Part shown: positions 33,679 through 41,750 of the stretch, piece by piece
How positions within the stretch are numbered: position 1 is the stretch's first letter
Layout: every line of letters begins with the position of its first letter
Source of the DNA: Bryobacterales bacterium
GTDB lineage: Bacteria; Acidobacteriota; Terriglobia; Bryobacterales; UBA6623
NCBI GenBank assembly: GCA_028819255.1
Contig: JAPPMB010000110.1
Coordinates: 3,835 to 63,849, forward strand
Direction: 5' to 3'
DNA length: 60,015 bases
Made by a program: the position numbers and the translations under genes
Notes under the pieces: model-generated
What the model was told of the DNA's origin: nothing
Seen by the model: the letters and a program-made list of their open reading frames with translations, nothing else
Databases searched by the model: none

Positions 33679-34467
33679 ATGGAGTACCGTTCCATCGACT
33701 TCACCGTCCAAGATCAAGTCGCGCACCTGGTTCTGAATCGCCCGGGGCAGGCCAACGTCATCAATGCGGAGGTTGCGCGGGAGCTGCTGGCGGCAGCCAT
33801 CGAGTGCGACGAGAACCCGAAAATCAGGGCCGTCCTCATCCGGGGCGAGGGTGCGATGTTCAGCGGGGGAGGCGATCTCAAGACCTTCGCGAAGAAGGGA
33901 GACGCTCTTCCGGGATACCTGAAGGAAACAACGACATACCTGCACGGAGCGATATCCAGACTCGTGCGGCAAAGCGCTCCCACCGTGTGCGCCGTCCACG
34001 GATTTGCGGCGGGCGGCGGCTTCAGCCTTGCGGTCGCGAGCGATCTGGTGATCGCGGCGGAGTCGGCCAAGTTCACGATGGCATACACCAGGGCCGGACT
34101 GACGCCCGACGGCTCCTCGACCTATTTCCTGGCGCGCCTGATCGGCTTGCGGCGGTCACTGGACATGGCTCTCACGAATCGGGTGCTGACGGCGGCGGAG
34201 GCGCTTGAGTGGGGCCTGATCTCGCGGGTTGCCGGTGACGATGAGCTTGTCGAGACGGCCGAGGAACTGGCCCGCCGGCTCGCCTCAGGGGCGACCTGGG
34301 CGCTCGGGGCGGCGAAAGACCTCCTGCACCGCGGCTTGACGGAGTCACTCGAGACGCAGATGGAACTGGAGACCCGGGCGATCGCCGATGCCGTGCGCAC
34401 GGCGGACGGGCGCGAGGGGATCGCGGCGTTCCTCGAGAAGAGAAAGCCGAGGTTCGTCGGTCGTTAG
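33679..34467 (+). CDS. enoyl-CoA hydratase/isomerase (PaaG-like)
   Basis: A 262-residue crotonase-family protein. The first oxyanion-hole segment is FSGGGDLKTFAKKGD near 57-71 and the second VHGFAAGGGFSLAVASDLV near 106-124. The catalytic region reads AGLTPDGSSTYFLARLIGLR near 138-157, with Asp in the position used by PaaG-type isomerases rather than the two glutamates of classical hydratases. The C-terminal AADLL-type segment (GAAKDLLHRG) and AFLEKRKPRFVGR are standard. It is probably an isomerase or hydratase in fatty-acid or aromatic-acid degradation. Its 3' end overlaps the convergent tag gene by 4 bp. Confidence 0.9.
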   Translation: MEYRSIDFTVQDQVAHLVLNRPGQANVINAEVARELLAAAIECDENPKIRAVLIRGEGAMFSGGGDLKTFAKKGDALPGYLKETTTYLHGAISRLVRQSAPTVCAVHGFAAGGGFSLAVASDLVIAAESAKFTMAYTRAGLTPDGSSTYFLARLIGLRRSLDMALTNRVLTAAEALEWGLISRVAGDDELVETAEELARRLASGATWALGAAKDLLHRGLTESLETQMELETRAIADAVRTADGREGIAAFLEKRKPRFVGR

Positions 34468-35150
34468 GATCGCGGGTTCGGAGACCAGGCCGCCGACCGA
34501 GCGCGAGGCCGGACAAATCCCGCCCGGAGACTCCGGATCCGGGCCCGGGCGCAGCATCCGCCGAGGTGATCGTTCACCAGGCCCATCGCCTGCATGAACG
34601 CATACGCGGTGGTCGGTCCCACAAAGCGCCAGCCGCGCTTCTTGAGCGCCTTCGCCATGGCCGTCGATTCCCTCGATGCCGTCAGTGTCAGCAGCGTCTG
34701 CCGGTCGATGCGGTCCGGTCTCGATGCCTTGTCCGGTTCCCACTGCCAGAAGAACGACGCCAGCGAACCGTACTCGGACACCACCTCAAGCGCCCTGCGG
34801 GCATTGTTGACGGTCGCCTCGATCTTGCCCCGGTGCCGCACGATTCCCGGATTGCGCAGGAGCCGCTCCACGTCGCTCCGGGTGAACTCGGCGACTTTCT
34901 CGAATTCGAAGTTCTCGAAGGCGTCCCTGAAGTTCTCGCGCTTGCGCAAGATGGTCAGCCAGGACAGGCCGGACTGGAACCCCTCCAGGCAGAGTTTCTC
35001 GAACAGGATGCGGTCATCGGCGACCGGCACGCCCCATTCCTCGTCATGATACGCACCGTAGTCGGCGTGCGACGTGGCCCAGAAGCACCGGGGCCTGCCG
35101 TCTGCCCCCAGGGCAAGTCCGGACTCTGGCGCGATCGAGGCGGGATCCAT
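34464..35150 (-). CDS. tag: DNA-3-methyladenine glycosylase I
   Basis: Removes N3-methyladenine from alkylated DNA. The 228-residue protein has the Tag hallmarks: RCFWATSHADYGAYHDEEWG with the zinc-ligand Cys and His, FEKLCLEGFQSGLSWLTIL, DVERLLRNPGIVRHRGKIEA with the aromatic-stacking base pocket, and FVGPTTAYAFMQAMGLVNDH followed by LGGCC, giving the C-terminal zinc-ligand His and Cys. The extra 25-30 residues after the zinc site (RSLRAGFVRPRARSAAW) are basic and atypical. It stands alone and is likely expressed constitutively. Confidence 0.95.
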   Translation of the reverse strand: MDPASIAPESGLALGADGRPRCFWATSHADYGAYHDEEWGVPVADDRILFEKLCLEGFQSGLSWLTILRKRENFRDAFENFEFEKVAEFTRSDVERLLRNPGIVRHRGKIEATVNNARRALEVVSEYGSLASFFWQWEPDKASRPDRIDRQTLLTLTASRESTAMAKALKKRGWRFVGPTTAYAFMQAMGLVNDHLGGCCARARIRSLRAGFVRPRARSAAWSPNPRS

Positions 35151-35238
35151 TCGTGCTCAAGGCTCCGTCGAGATCCCATCGTAGAACCGCGGCGCAGGCT
35201 CCAACAAGCGGCGTGCCGGAGACGGGAAGTTGGATTGA

Positions 35239-35244
35239 TACGAT
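35239..35244 (+). promoter_or_regulatory. -10 element of double-MBL gene
   Basis: TACGAT ends 6 nt before the ATG at 35251, consistent with a leaderless transcript. Confidence 0.4.
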
Positions 35245-35250
35245 TTGGCG

Positions 35251-37224
35251 ATGCGATACCTCCCTCGCCGGGATGCCGATCGTCCCCGGATTCGGTCGCG
35301 CCGTACGATATCGGGACCGATTAACGACAGGCGCTGGCCTGTGGCCTTGGTGCCGGCCCTGCTCCTGATCTCCCTCGGATGCTCGGGGCGGCTGTCCGAC
35401 CTACCGGGATCCCTGGATGTCGTCCAGGGCCCGATTAACGGCGCAGTCATCGAGCGGGACGAACATCGAATCGCGTTCTACGGCGACCCCGAGGGCTCTT
35501 TCGGGGACATCGAGAAGGTTTTCCTGACCCATCACAGGAGGGATGTCGCCTGGGCGGCGCTAGGCCCGGCGCGACGTTCGGCGAGGGTTGCTGCACCGGC
35601 TGCCGAACTGCCTGTCATCGCCAACGCCGGCGGATTCTGGGACGAGTTCCAGGCCGTCCGGTTCCACGACTACGCCCAGCAGTCCACCAAGATCCTCACC
35701 GAGAACCTCAACGTGCAGGAACCCGCGACCGGAGGCCGGACAATCGACTGGAGAGGCCTGGAGATTGAGGTGATGGACACGCCGGGCTTCACGCGAGGGT
35801 CCGTCTCGTATCTCGTTGACCTGGAAGGAACTCGGGTCGCGTTCACCGGCGATCTCATCTATGAGGGCGGCCGAGTGCTGGATCTGTACAGCCTGCAGGA
35901 CTCCATCGAGGAAACCGAAACGCGCGGCTATCACGGCTACGCGGCTCGGGCCGCGGACCTGATCCGCAGTCTGCGGAGGGTAAGGGAGGCCGCACCCGAC
36001 ATCATCGTGCCCGCCCGAGGGCCGATCATCTTCGAGCCGCTGGGAGACATCCAGCTGCTTCTCGACCGGATTCAGCGGCTCTTTCTCGCCTACTTCCGGA
36101 CCGACGCCCTGCGCTGGTACTGGGGCGAGGAGAACCTCAGGAAGCGAGCCCGCAGAATCCTTGGAGATTCACCCGTCGAATGGATGCCCATGGCGGTCAA
36201 GCTGCGTCAGACGCCCCCGCGCTGGTGGCACAAGTTCGGAACGTCGCGGCTCCTCGTTTCCGATACAAAGGCGGCGTTCCTGATCGACTGCGGCAGCGAG
36301 GAAGTCATGCGCCAGGTGCGTCGCCTGAAGCGCAGGCGCGTCTTCAACAGGATCGAGGGGATCTTTGTGACGCACTTCCACGACGACCACACCGATTTCG
36401 TTCAGGCGATGGCGGACGAGGAGGATGCGCCCGTCTATGCGGGCAAGGAGCTGCAGGACATCCTGCAGAATCCCGATGCCTACCACATGCCCGCAATGAC
36501 CCATAGGCCGATCCGACCGGTGCATGCCCTGGCGGAGGGTCAAGTGCTGCGGTGGCACGAGTTCGAGTTTCGCTACACCTACTTCCCCGGGCAGGCGATC
36601 TACCACGGCGGGCTCGATGTCCTTCGCGACGGCGGGGAGCGCTATTTCTTCATTGGAGATTCCTTCAGTCCCTCGGGCCTCGACGACTACTGCCTGCTGA
36701 ACCGGCACCTGCTGCATCCGGCGACCGGCCACTTCCGGTGTCTCGACAGGATCGAGGCCATGCAGGGGGACTATTGGCTGGTCAACCAGCACATCGACGA
36801 GGTCTTCCGGTACGACGGCGAGCAACTGGCGACCATGCGCGCCGTCCTCGAGGAGAAGAGAAGCGTGATCGCCGAAATGGTTCCCTGGGAGGATCCCAAC
36901 TTCGGGGTCGACGAACAGTGGTCACGATTCTATCCGTACGGCCTGCAAGCGGAGAATGGAAGGGAGTTCGACCTCTACGCGGTGGTGCTCAACCACTTGC
37001 CCGAGGCGGAGACGTTCCGGATTCGGCCACACGTGCCCCGAGGGTGGCAATGCGTGCCGGCGTACGCGGAACTCCACGTTGAAGCCCTGCAGGAGGGTCG
37101 CATCCGCTTCGGTGTCACTCCGGGCCCCGACGCTTCGGGCCTCAGCGTCGTGACGGGAGACGTGTCGTTTCGATCGCACGACCTGAGACACTGGATCGAG
37201 TCGATGGTTGCGGTCCGTCGCTAA
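35251..37224 (+). CDS. lipoprotein with two tandem metallo-beta-lactamase domains
   Basis: A 657-residue exported protein; an N-terminal hydrophobic segment ends in a lipobox (LISLGCSG, Cys near 47). Two metallo-beta-lactamase (MBL) domains follow. The first (about 60-260) has DIEKVFLTHHRRDVAW, a broken H-x-H-x-D-H motif, and VAFTGDLIYEGG. The second (about 330-530) has the intact GIFVTHFHDDHTDFVQAMAD with H-x-H-x-D-H, EFRYTYFPGQAIYHGG with the later His and YFFIGDSFSPSG with the bridging Asp. A C-terminal tail (570-657) resembles an Ig-like or sugar-binding beta domain. The second domain is probably the active hydrolase and the first a pseudo-enzyme. The substrate is unknown. A TTG two codons earlier is an alternative start. 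Confidence 0.82.
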   Translation: MRYLPRRDADRPRIRSRRTISGPINDRRWPVALVPALLLISLGCSGRLSDLPGSLDVVQGPINGAVIERDEHRIAFYGDPEGSFGDIEKVFLTHHRRDVAWAALGPARRSARVAAPAAELPVIANAGGFWDEFQAVRFHDYAQQSTKILTENLNVQEPATGGRTIDWRGLEIEVMDTPGFTRGSVSYLVDLEGTRVAFTGDLIYEGGRVLDLYSLQDSIEETETRGYHGYAARAADLIRSLRRVREAAPDIIVPARGPIIFEPLGDIQLLLDRIQRLFLAYFRTDALRWYWGEENLRKRARRILGDSPVEWMPMAVKLRQTPPRWWHKFGTSRLLVSDTKAAFLIDCGSEEVMRQVRRLKRRRVFNRIEGIFVTHFHDDHTDFVQAMADEEDAPVYAGKELQDILQNPDAYHMPAMTHRPIRPVHALAEGQVLRWHEFEFRYTYFPGQAIYHGGLDVLRDGGERYFFIGDSFSPSGLDDYCLLNRHLLHPATGHFRCLDRIEAMQGDYWLVNQHIDEVFRYDGEQLATMRAVLEEKRSVIAEMVPWEDPNFGVDEQWSRFYPYGLQAENGREFDLYAVVLNHLPEAETFRIRPHVPRGWQCVPAYAELHVEALQEGRIRFGVTPGPDASGLSVVTGDVSFRSHDLRHWIESMVAVRR

Positions 37225-37256
37225 AACGCCTCGCGTCGAGATCTGGCGGGTACCGC

Positions 37257-37336
37257 CCGGCTCGTTCCGCCACGCCTGCAGAGCCGTGACACCGCCGGGG
37301 CTGTCAATACGAGGGCTGACCAGCGGAACGAGCCGG
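37257..37336. repeat. perfect 14-bp inverted repeat between convergent genes
   Basis: CCGGCTCGTTCCGC (37257-37270) and GCGGAACGAGCCGG (37323-37336) are exact reverse complements separated by 52 bp. Just upstream, GGCGG-GTA-CCGCC forms a smaller hairpin. The element fills the space between the stops of two convergent genes and may be a bidirectional terminator or a small mobile-element remnant. Confidence 0.6.
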
Positions 37337-37344
37337 CCCGCCGG

Positions 37345-39156
37345 TCACTCCAGGCAGTAGACCGCGAGCTGATTGTCTTCCAGGCACGCCCCGCCGGCCA
37401 AACTGTCAAGCTGCCGCCTGATCGATGCCATTGCATCGTCCGGAACTCCTCCGAGGCGGAGCACCCGCTTGCGTTTGAGCAGTTCGTGGTCCTCGAGGGA
37501 CGCCAGCATCCGGTCACGTACGGTGTTGGCCCTCCGTTTGTGCACCACCACGGTTCGGAAACCCAGCCTGCGCAGCGCCTCCGCGTCGACGACCGCGGTG
37601 GATTCGGGGACGCCGGCAAGCTGTCCCAGGGCCGGATGTTCCCGCATGTTCGCCTCGACTTCCGGAGGGTAGCTTGTTAGGTACCCTCCGGAGATCGGCT
37701 TCGCGTGCACGGTCTGGCTTGCCATGTTGTGCACGGTCCGGCTCCGCTGGTGGAACGGGACGTCCAGCACCGCGCCCGGGCGCTCCGCTACCTGCTTGAG
37801 CAGCGGTGAGAACTCCACCTCCTGCATCGGAAACGGAAGCCAGCTGTATTCCGCCAGGAGCACCAGGGCCGCAACGGGCAGGGCCAATTTCGACTTGAGC
37901 CGCAGCGACTTCCATCCGTATCCCGCCAGCACAGAGAGCCCGAGCCCCGCCAGAAGCAGGAATCGATTCGCAACCCGGAGGTTTCCGAGCACCGGAAGGG
38001 ACTCCAGGGCCGCGAACGGGAGGGCGACGGACTGGTATCCGCTGCCGTCCCACAGGAGGTGTGCCCCCAGCGCGAGGACCACCCCCAGGACGAACAGAGC
38101 GATCCAGCCCGCTGTGCCGCGGACTCGCCGCCACGCCGCAACCGCTGCGAGTGCGAACGGAACCAGGCCCAGATAGCAAACGAATCCCGAGGCCTGGTAT
38201 GCGCGGTCCAGGTATCGGGACAGGACCAAGCCTCCGAAGACGGGATTCGCGTAGGGCGCCGTGAAAAGGTAGCTCGCGTCAATGCCCCGATTCACAGGCC
38301 CCTTGTTGAAGTACTCGCTCCCTTCCGCCATGAGGGAGACCATGGGCACGAGAAACGGCAGGACGAGAAGCGTCGCCAGGGCAGCAGCCATGCCGATGTG
38401 CCTGCCCAAGGTCGTCCATCGGTCTCGGTTCCGCCAGGCGATCCAGACCACCCAGGGTGCGACGACGAGAGCGAGCTTGACGCCCAAATGCCAGCTGCAG
38501 AGGGCGTTCAAACCGAAGCAGGCCCCGAAAGCGACCGCGTCCATCCTGCGCAAGGACTTGCTCCATCGGGCTAGGTAGAAGAGTGAGAGCGGGATGAACT
38601 GGGTGGAGAAGAGATTGAGGTGCTCAAGCGTCTGCTCAAGCGTCTGAGGGAAGTACGCGAAGACCAGTCCCGCGACGAAGCCGGCGGGCGCGCTGCCGGT
38701 AAGCTCGCGGACGAGCAGGTACGTGCCGAATCCGGACAGGGTCAAGGCGAGGAGCACGCAGGAGTTGTAGGCGGCGGCCTCGCCGAACAGCAGGTTCACC
38801 GGCATGGCCAGGATTTGGTTGAACGGCGAGTGTGTGTGAAAGACGAGATCCACGCCGGACGGATGGAAAAGGACCTCGGTTCGCAGTGGATTGAGTCCCT
38901 CGAGGAGGCACTGTTTCCACCACCAGAAGTTCCAGTAGTTCTGCCACAGGTCCCCAGAGCCTGCGGGCAGCGATGTCCGCCACGACGCGATGAGCGGAAA
39001 GGTCATCACCGCCGTGAGCGCGGCGTACAGGCCCAGAACCGCGCTCCGGGACTCGAGCAGATTCGACGGGAGCCCGGCCTGACCGTCTGGTTGCGCAGTA
39101 GCCATTGGATGGGCCGCAGTGGGAAGCGAGGGGCCACCGCGCCTTGCAAGCGCCAT
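37345..39156 (-). CDS. polytopic membrane protein, GT-C glycosyltransferase-like
   Basis: A 603-residue inner-membrane protein with about 11 hydrophobic segments in the first 470 residues and a soluble C-terminal domain. The architecture (first helix followed by a loop with SGDLWQNYWNFWWWKQCL, EVLFHPSGVDLVFHTHSP) resembles lipid-linked-sugar GT-C enzymes and the YfhO-like group. The loop contains an Asp in GDLWQNYW where GT-C enzymes carry their catalytic acid. The tail (LDVPFHQRSRTVHNMAS, LRRLGFRTVVVHKRRANTV) is also found in such proteins. It stands alone on the minus strand. An ATG at 39105 would remove a polar 17-residue leader and may be the true start. Substrate unknown. Confidence 0.7.
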   Translation of the reverse strand: MALARRGGPSLPTAAHPMATAQPDGQAGLPSNLLESRSAVLGLYAALTAVMTFPLIASWRTSLPAGSGDLWQNYWNFWWWKQCLLEGLNPLRTEVLFHPSGVDLVFHTHSPFNQILAMPVNLLFGEAAAYNSCVLLALTLSGFGTYLLVRELTGSAPAGFVAGLVFAYFPQTLEQTLEHLNLFSTQFIPLSLFYLARWSKSLRRMDAVAFGACFGLNALCSWHLGVKLALVVAPWVVWIAWRNRDRWTTLGRHIGMAAALATLLVLPFLVPMVSLMAEGSEYFNKGPVNRGIDASYLFTAPYANPVFGGLVLSRYLDRAYQASGFVCYLGLVPFALAAVAAWRRVRGTAGWIALFVLGVVLALGAHLLWDGSGYQSVALPFAALESLPVLGNLRVANRFLLLAGLGLSVLAGYGWKSLRLKSKLALPVAALVLLAEYSWLPFPMQEVEFSPLLKQVAERPGAVLDVPFHQRSRTVHNMASQTVHAKPISGGYLTSYPPEVEANMREHPALGQLAGVPESTAVVDAEALRRLGFRTVVVHKRRANTVRDRMLASLEDHELLKRKRVLRLGGVPDDAMASIRRQLDSLAGGACLEDNQLAVYCLE

Positions 39157-39424
39157 TATCCCCCGTCAAGGCGTACCGGCGCGGGTGGTTCCTTGATTCC
39201 GGCGCATGACGCAGTACATGCACTGCATCTGCAATTTGGGCTCCGGGGATTCCAGGTGTCGAAGCCCGTTGCCTCTGCGGTTCCGGGGATTCCGGACAGG
39301 AACTTGAGGCACACCCTGAGCGCTCAACAGCTCACAGGAGGCTCATGCCCTTTGCGGATGGTGCCGGCCCCGACAGGGCTGGGACGTGGTGGAGGCAGCA
39401 TGGCGGGTTCCATCGGCACTGTCC

Positions 39425-39856
39425 TCAGGCATTGAGCAGATTGCGGAACCTCAGGCCGGGGTACATCGAGAAGCCGAGGTCGAGGGTTATCCATTCGCAG
39501 CCGTGCTCAATTGCGAGCGCTGCGTGATAGGCATCCGGAACTCGGTTGCCGGTGGGGTGGCACGCCGCGACCAGGCCTCGGAAGATGCGCCAATGGCCCG
39601 ATCCCGGGCGAAGCGGAGTGACGCAGTCCTGAGCGAGCACGGCATCGATGTAAGCGGCTGCAGCTTCCGCGGGGGTCGAAGGGAAGAACACTCGCGGGTG
39701 CGTCAGGATGCGCAGCACGCCGCTCAGCACGAGTTCCGAGACACCGACCGGCTCGCGACTCGCGATGGTGCCGTCCAGCCACGCCCGGCAGCGCTCGTGA
39801 TGGACCGCGTCCTCCCGAAATGCGTTGACGAGGACGTTGACGTCAGGACTCTGCAT
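39425..39856 (-). CDS. PIN-domain toxin (VapC-like)
   Basis: A 143-residue ribonuclease-type toxin. PIN-domain acidic residues are in SPDVNVLVNAFREDAVHH (Asp near 5), VGVSELVLSGVLRILTHP (Glu near 40), RVPDAYHAALAIEHG (Asp near 108) and EWITLDLGFSMYPGL (Asp near 126). The start overlaps the antitoxin end by 14 bp on the same strand. It appears intact. Confidence 0.87.
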   Translation of the reverse strand: MQSPDVNVLVNAFREDAVHHERCRAWLDGTIASREPVGVSELVLSGVLRILTHPRVFFPSTPAEAAAAYIDAVLAQDCVTPLRPGSGHWRIFRGLVAACHPTGNRVPDAYHAALAIEHGCEWITLDLGFSMYPGLRFRNLLNA

Positions 39857-40082
39857 TCATCAGATCCTCAAGGGCTGCGTTGTCCGTCAGGTCCACCCCG
39901 GGCTGTACTCCCCGGCCGCGGAACACCGGAACCGCGGGAGGGTCCGCTACGGCGCGATCCGGGCCCGCCAAGAATGCACGCAGCGCCTGTTCCACCACTG
40001 CCTTCAGCGTCTTACGGTCGCGCGCTGCGCGGGATTTGGCCGCGACCAGCAACGCGTCGTTGATGTCGATGGTTGTCCTCAT
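39843..40082 (-). CDS. VapB-like antitoxin
   Basis: A 79-residue protein starting at the ATG at 40082. The N-terminus MRTTIDINDALLVAAKSRAA is the ribbon-helix-helix type II antitoxin DNA-binding motif of the VapB/MazE-like DUF2191 group, with TLKAVVEQALRAFL as the second helix. The C-terminus (FRGRGVQPGVDLTDNAALED) would wrap the PIN toxin. A TATGCT hexamer ends 7 nt before this ATG, and ATGC/GCAT half-sites around it could be the auto-operator. Confidence 0.87.
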   Translation of the reverse strand: MRTTIDINDALLVAAKSRAARDRKTLKAVVEQALRAFLAGPDRAVADPPAVPVFRGRGVQPGVDLTDNAALEDLMNAES

Positions 40083-40470
40083 GCATAAAAGCATACTGGA
40101 TGATATGTTTTTGTTATAGGGCTATTCCCCGTCGAGTGGGACCGCCTGCGTCCCACCGTGATGTTGCCTTCACGCATTCGACTTCCGGAGCCCGACGATC
40201 AGACTCAGAGGCCGACCCTTGCTGCGGAACCCGATCGACCGCATTCTGCGGAACACGCCATCGTGTCAACGAAGCAAGGACTGAAGTTCCCAGCTTCCGG
40301 TGCCGCGACCCGATTCGCTGGCTTGACGGTCGAACTCCCTTGCGACAATCTGGCAGAGGGCTGCCCCTGGGCTCAGGATCAAGTCCTGCGGAATCCGGAA
40401 TCGCGTTGACCCGCCCCTTGGTCCATGTGCCCGGCAAATCGAGCGGAATTCGCCCGTTCCGAAGAGAATC
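40083..40470. other. intergenic region upstream of M20 peptidase
   Basis: About 390 bp. It contains the antitoxin promoter (40083-40110) and a strong hairpin, GTGGGAC-CGCCTGC-GTCCCAC (40136-40156), with no adjacent T-tract. No supportable gene is present in the rest. Confidence 0.55.
40136..40156. repeat. perfect 7-bp-arm hairpin
   Basis: GTGGGAC (40136-40142) and GTCCCAC (40150-40156) are exact reverse complements around a 7-nt loop. With no T-tract on either side it is more likely a protein-binding dyad or RNA hairpin than an intrinsic terminator. Confidence 0.5.
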
Positions 40471-41601
40471 ATGACAGCACTTGAATACACACGGGACCTC
40501 GTGGCGTTCCCGACGGTCAGCACGTCGTCCAACACGGCGATTTGCACCTACCTCGAAGACGTCATGAAGCGGCTTGGCTTCGGCACTGAGCGCATCACGT
40601 ACCTTGATGCGGAAGGCGTTGAGAAGGTCAACGTCGTCGGCAAGAAGGGTACCGGGACTGGCGGCATGGCCTACTTCGGCCATACCGACGTGGTGCCCGC
40701 CGACAGCTGGTTCTCGAGTGACCACGGCCCCTTCGAGCCCGCGGTCAGGGGTGACAGGCTGTTCGGCCGCGGCAGTTGCGACATGAAGGGTTCGATCGGC
40801 GCGATGCTCGCCGCCGTCGAGGCTGTTGCGGAGAGCGATCTTGAGCAGCCTCTCTACCTGGCGTTCACCGCCGACGAGGAAATCGGCTACGGCGGCGCGG
40901 AACAGGTTGCCTTGCGATCCGGGTTCTTCCGCGAGATGGTCGAGGGAGACGCCCGCGGGATCGTGGGCGAGCCGACACTGCTCAACGTTGTTCACGCCCA
41001 CAAGGGGACGTTCGGATTTCGGGCGACATCCTACGGCAGGGCCGCCCATTCCAGCACGAGCGAGGGCATCAACGCCAACCTGGCAATGATTCCGTTTCTC
41101 GCCGAGATGAAGCGGATCCACGATGAGACTCAGTCGGATCCGACATGGCGGGACCCTGCGTTCGATCCGCCGGGCATCAGCTGGAACATCGGGATCAACG
41201 ACCACACTGCGGCGGTGAACATGACTGCGGCCAGGAGTGTCTGCACCGTTTATTTCCGCCCTGCTCCCGGGCACGACGCGCAAGCGCTGATCGGGCGGGC
41301 CAAGGAGGCCGCCGCTCGGTGCGGCATTGAATTCAAGCTGCTGAAGGCAGGGAAGCCGCTGTACGCCGATCCCGGATCGGCATACGTTCGCGAGGTCATG
41401 CAGCTTGCCGGAAACGACCGCTGTCGGACGGTTTGCTTCGGGACCGATGGGACGGTCCTGACGGCTCTGAAGAGACTGCTGGTTCTGGGTCCGGGCGACA
41501 TCGCCCAAGCGCACACCGAGGATGAATGGATCTCGCTCGAGCAGCTGGACAGCGGGGCGCGCCTCTACGGAGACCTGATACGACACTGGTGCCTGAGCTG
41601 A
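40471..41601 (+). CDS. M20-family metallopeptidase (ArgE/DapE-like deacylase)
   Basis: A 376-residue cytoplasmic dizinc hydrolase. The metal and catalytic residues are in order: MAYFGHTDVVPADSWFS near 65-80 (H-x-D), FGRGSCDMKGSIGAML (bridging Asp near 107), FTADEEIGYGGAEQ (catalytic Glu-Glu), RGIVGEPTLLNVVHAHKG and QAHTEDEWISLEQLD (final His). The dimerisation domain lies between about 185 and 290 (RAAHSSTSEGINAN). The closest match in spirit is acetylornithine deacetylase, and a role in arginine synthesis with the distant argCB is possible, but other N-acyl substrates fit equally. GAAGAG lies before the ATG. Confidence 0.9.
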   Translation: MTALEYTRDLVAFPTVSTSSNTAICTYLEDVMKRLGFGTERITYLDAEGVEKVNVVGKKGTGTGGMAYFGHTDVVPADSWFSSDHGPFEPAVRGDRLFGRGSCDMKGSIGAMLAAVEAVAESDLEQPLYLAFTADEEIGYGGAEQVALRSGFFREMVEGDARGIVGEPTLLNVVHAHKGTFGFRATSYGRAAHSSTSEGINANLAMIPFLAEMKRIHDETQSDPTWRDPAFDPPGISWNIGINDHTAAVNMTAARSVCTVYFRPAPGHDAQALIGRAKEAAARCGIEFKLLKAGKPLYADPGSAYVREVMQLAGNDRCRTVCFGTDGTVLTALKRLLVLGPGDIAQAHTEDEWISLEQLDSGARLYGDLIRHWCLS

Positions 41602-41750
41602 CTGCCCCGATCGGCTCGCCTGTCCGCCGGTGTTCCGAACCGGCGGCCCAGCGGTCGAATCCCGCCGCAACCAGCCATGGGACCGACCGACTCGAACAGA
41701 ACGCCTGTTCCGCCTCCCCGTTGCGGTCCCGAATCACGGAAGATGTTGGC

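Noticed and set aside
39242..39293. Two copies of TCCGGGGATTCC 40 bp apart
   Set aside because: Too short and too GC-rich to distinguish from chance; no third copy or gene relation.
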